23,065 nt of DNA from assembly GCA_049511115.1 (NCBI GenBank), contig JBEKYH010000014.1, forward strand, positions 1 to 23,065, read 5' to 3'. A program made the position numbers and the translations under genes. Positions 20,420 to 23,065 of this stretch are shown here, in pieces (the stretch's first letter is position 1; every line of letters starts with the position of its first letter). The notes under the pieces were generated by a model, which saw only the letters and a program-made list of their open reading frames with translations, was not told the origin of the DNA and ran no database searches. The DNA comes from JBEKYH01 sp049511115. GTDB lineage: Bacteria; Planctomycetota; Phycisphaerae; Tepidisphaerales; Tepidisphaeraceae.

Positions 20420-22907
20420 GAACGTCGGTTGAATCGCCGTTGTAAGACACCGTCAAATCCGGAGATTGCTCGTCGGACAGGCCCGCGCCTTTGGCGTCAC
20501 GCACGAAGACGACGTGGAAAACATGCGCTTGGGGCATTCCCGGGTACTGACCCACGCGGCGGCCGAATGACAGCTTTCCGGTTGCTTCAGTCCAGGTGAT
20601 GGGAATTTCGGCGTGTTCGCCGTTTTCGTAGTTGTATCCATCGCCGGCATCTTCGTAGAGAGTCATGGCGCCGTCGTTGCCGCGGTAGATGCGCAATTCG
20701 ATGGGAGCCTCCACTTTCTCACGGGCGTAATTCACGATCGGGCCCATCGGGACGATTGAACCGGCTTTGACATATAAAGGCATCGAATCAATCGGAGCGG
20801 GGGCGTCGACCGTCTGGCCGCCGGAAAGTTTGCGGCCGGTCCAGAAATCGTACCAATCCTGGCCGGCGGGAAGGTAGACCGCGCGGGAGGTGGCCCCGGG
20901 ACTGGTGACCGGATTGACAAGGATCGCTCTTCCCCACATGTATTGATCGCCGATTTTCACGGCCTGCGGATCAGAGCGGAAATCCATTACCAGCGGCCGC
21001 ATCAACGTGTCGGCATGGCTGGTGATCTGCCAGGCCGTTGAATAAATGTAAGGCATGAGGCGATACCGCAACTGGTCGAATTTGACCAGGATGGCATCGG
21101 TCTTTGGGTCCCAGAGCCACATTTCCTTGTAGCGATCGGGCTGGCCGGTGATGGTTGAATTGGGGGAGGGGCGGATGTTGTCGGCGATGGCCTGTCCATG
21201 CACACGGAACATGGGACAAAACGAGCCAAACTGGAACCAGCGGGTGAATAGCTCGGTATAGCCGGGGCTCTGGTAACTATTGAAGCCGCCGATATCGGTA
21301 TTCCAATACGGAATACCGCAGATGGAGAAATTCAACCCGGCGCGGATTTGTCGCGCGAAAGTGGCCCAGGTGCCCTGGATGTCTCCGGACCAGCTTACGG
21401 CGCCGTTGCGCTGCTGGCCGGCGTAGGCCGACCGCGTGAGGATGAAGACGCGCTTTTGCGATGTTTCGGCGCGCTGGCCCTGGTAGACATTGGTGGTGGT
21501 CTGCAGCGGATAGGCGTTGGCGACGTAGGCGCCGGGACCGGCCCCGGTCATGAGGCTGTTCATGGAATGGGCGTTGCGAATGCGAGGTTCGGCGGTGCTG
21601 CCCAATTCCGGTTCGGTCGCATCCAGCCACCAGCCATCGATGCCATATTTGAAGAGCGAATCGGACATCTGCTTCCAATAGAGCTTGGCGGCGTCTGGAT
21701 TGAATGGATCATAATACCGGTAAGTTCGACCGGCATATTCAGGAATCGTGGTCGCGCCGCCCGGACCGGCAAAGCCGGTGAGGCCGCCGCGGCCGATCAC
21801 CGACCGGGGGCTGAGCAAGCCGGGACTGGCCTCACGTTGTTTATAGTGGTCGGTATTGTCATCAAAGCGCCCCCTGACCGAGATGATGAGATGGATGTGC
21901 TGATCGTGAAGTTGTTTCATCATCCCGGCGGGATCGGGATACCGCGCGGGATCCAGGTAGTGGGAGCCCCAGCCCTGGGGGTCCCAATAGCGCCAGTCCT
22001 GAATGATGCCGTCGATGGGCGTTCCGCGCTGGCGGTACCTGGCAACGACATCAAGGATTTCCTGCTGGCTGGCGTAATGTTCGCGGCACTGCCAGAAACC
22101 GTAGGCCCATTCGCCAAAGAGCGGGGGCGCGCCGGTGAGCATGCGGTAGTCGCCAACAACATCATCGATCTCAGGTCCGGCCATGAAGTAATAGTCGATG
22201 TCATGAGCGGCCTGGGAATTCCATGACACGACGTTTTCATTGCCGGGAATCCCCACCGCCACGCTGGTAATGGCGGGATTATCCCAAAGGATGCCATACC
22301 CGCGGCTGGAAATCAGAATGGGCAGCCCGATCTCCATGTTGGCCTGCATCAATTGAACGGTCTGACCCCGGTAGTTCCAGGTGTTTTCGACCGGCTCCTG
22401 AAGCTCGCGGTGCTGGCCCAGGCCGAAGATCGCTTCCTCGGGGGCCAGGGTGAAATCCTGTCTGGAGGCCAGGCCCTGGAAGTCGGGGATGGTAGACGGG
22501 GAGAAGCTTTTCCCGCCGCCGCTTACTTCCGCGAGATACGGCTTGCCGGAAACATCGGCGAAGGAGACCGCGCCGGTTTTGGGATCGACGCGGGCCTGCA
22601 GGGCGGAAGTCTTCAGGATCAGAGCATCGGGAGATTCCTGGTAATCCCACGTGGCGGGCGCCGGCGCGGCGATAACGCTGAGGCTCTTCACATTGGGAAG
22701 TGAAGTTCCCGGGGCATAGACGACGCGAATAACCCGGTCCGAGAAAACCTGCAGCTTCATCACCGCCCCGTCCATTTTGAACGTGACGCCGTCAGCGTCT
22801 TTCTGCGTCGAAGTGATGGGCGCGGCCACCAGTGCGGAGGGCCCTAATCCCACAACCACGGCCAATGCAACGACAACCAATGAGGGCAACGATTTCGCTG
22901 ACGACAT
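20409..22907 (-). CDS. Secreted GH31 family glycoside hydrolase (alpha-xylosidase or alpha-glucosidase type)
   Basis: An 832-residue exported enzyme with a clear signal peptide (VVVALAVVVGLGPSALVAA). Family GH31 is recognised from FGLGQHRE, GFWQCREHYASQQEILDVV, PIDGIIQDWRYWDPQGWGSH and PMFRVHGQ. The catalytic nucleophile is Asp429 in DGWWLDATEPE and the acid/base is Asp509 in SWSGDIQGTW. GH31 enzymes release alpha-linked glucose or xylose from the non-reducing end with retention. The overall look is nearer to xyloglucan-type alpha-xylosidases, though without the PA14 insert some of them carry; the substrate is uncertain. C-terminal beta-sandwich domains follow the barrel. The start ATG has AGGA seven bases upstream. 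It lies 38 bases after the preceding gene on the same strand and converges on hisD. Confidence 0.92.
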   Translation of the reverse strand: MSSAKSLPSLVVVALAVVVGLGPSALVAAPITSTQKDADGVTFKMDGAVMKLQVFSDRVIRVVYAPGTSLPNVKSLSVIAAPAPATWDYQESPDALILKTSALQARVDPKTGAVSFADVSGKPYLAEVSGGGKSFSPSTIPDFQGLASRQDFTLAPEEAIFGLGQHRELQEPVENTWNYRGQTVQLMQANMEIGLPILISSRGYGILWDNPAITSVAVGIPGNENVVSWNSQAAHDIDYYFMAGPEIDDVVGDYRMLTGAPPLFGEWAYGFWQCREHYASQQEILDVVARYRQRGTPIDGIIQDWRYWDPQGWGSHYLDPARYPDPAGMMKQLHDQHIHLIISVRGRFDDNTDHYKQREASPGLLSPRSVIGRGGLTGFAGPGGATTIPEYAGRTYRYYDPFNPDAAKLYWKQMSDSLFKYGIDGWWLDATEPELGSTAEPRIRNAHSMNSLMTGAGPGAYVANAYPLQTTTNVYQGQRAETSQKRVFILTRSAYAGQQRNGAVSWSGDIQGTWATFARQIRAGLNFSICGIPYWNTDIGGFNSYQSPGYTELFTRWFQFGSFCPMFRVHGQAIADNIRPSPNSTITGQPDRYKEMWLWDPKTDAILVKFDQLRYRLMPYIYSTAWQITSHADTLMRPLVMDFRSDPQAVKIGDQYMWGRAILVNPVTSPGATSRAVYLPAGQDWYDFWTGRKLSGGQTVDAPAPIDSMPLYVKAGSIVPMGPIVNYAREKVEAPIELRIYRGNDGAMTLYEDAGDGYNYENGEHAEIPITWTEATGKLSFGRRVGQYPGMPQAHVFHVVFVRDAKGAGLSDEQSPDLTVSYNGDSTDVQAP

Positions 22908-22945
22908 GAGTCATCCTATCGTAAAGGACCTTTTGAGGGCGCGTT

Positions 22946-23065
22946 TTACTTGCTGGCGGCGGGATAATCCAGCCAGAGCCATTCCAGCGCCGTGGGATAA
23001 AGCTGTGAGATGGTGGGCCCGTCGGTATGCCCCGCGCCGCGGGCGAAGACGACCAAGAAAAGGGG
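22946..23065 (-). CDS. C-terminal end of an upstream gene, possibly an alpha/beta hydrolase
   Basis: An open frame enters from the window edge and ends with TAA at 22946-22948, giving the last 39 residues of a protein. It contains VVFARGAGHTDGPTISQLYP followed by TALEWLWLDYP. A histidine after a hydrophobic strand with a small-residue turn, close to the C-terminus, is where esterase-type alpha/beta hydrolases place their catalytic His, so such an enzyme is possible. Too little is visible to be sure. It precedes the GH31 gene by 38 bases on the same strand, so the two probably share a transcript and may act on the same polysaccharide. Confidence 0.5.
   Translation of the reverse strand, partial: PLFLVVFARGAGHTDGPTISQLYPTALEWLWLDYPAASK

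Overview
The window looks like a chromosomal segment of a GC-rich member of the Planctomycetota, possibly class Phycisphaerae. This is inferred from gene content: a LEPR-XLL-like surface-protein leader (LEERVMLSA), an alternative complex III (ACIII) plus caa3 oxidase cluster, a PIN toxin-antitoxin pair and polysaccharide-degrading enzymes at both edges. No marker gene fixes the taxonomy.

Layout. 1-326 (-): N-terminus of a secreted polysaccharide lyase, probably rhamnogalacturonate lyase (PL4-like), cut by the window edge. 654-1205 (+): an unrecognised protein with a C-x2-C / C-x2-H putative zinc site. 1226-2860 (-): an exported TIGR03118-like protein with a planctomycete leader. 3090-3163 (-): tRNA-Pro(UGG) with a plausible promoter of its own.

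17771 down to 3231 (-) is one block of thirteen tightly spaced genes: actA, actB, actC, actD, actE, actF, a single-membrane-helix protein, sco, coxB, coxA, coxC, coxD and an MDR-family oxidoreductase. The first twelve form a complete quinol-to-oxygen electron path. Quinol is oxidised by ACIII (the NrfD-like subunits ActC and ActF, the iron-sulfur subunit ActB and the haem c subunits ActA and ActE). Electrons then pass to the haem c and CuA centres of CoxB and to the haem/CuB site of CoxA. Sco would load CuA. The oxidase is of the A2 (YSHPxV) type. A candidate promoter and a GC-hairpin/T-tract terminator lie upstream of actA, so the cluster looks transcriptionally insulated.

18223-18848 (-): a VapBC-type toxin-antitoxin pair. 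19050-20384 (+): hisD, standing alone. 20409-22907 (-): a secreted GH31 glycosidase, convergent with hisD, with a stem spanning both stop codons. 22946-23065 (-): the C-terminus of another gene, possibly an alpha/beta hydrolase, in the same operon as GH31.

No transposase, CRISPR array, prophage or clearly new system was seen. The points most worth a second look are the uncharacterised membrane protein between actF and sco, the extra cysteine cluster in Sco, the histidine-rich tails shared by several respiratory subunits, an insertion inside ActB, and the oxidoreductase gene attached to the end of the oxidase operon.
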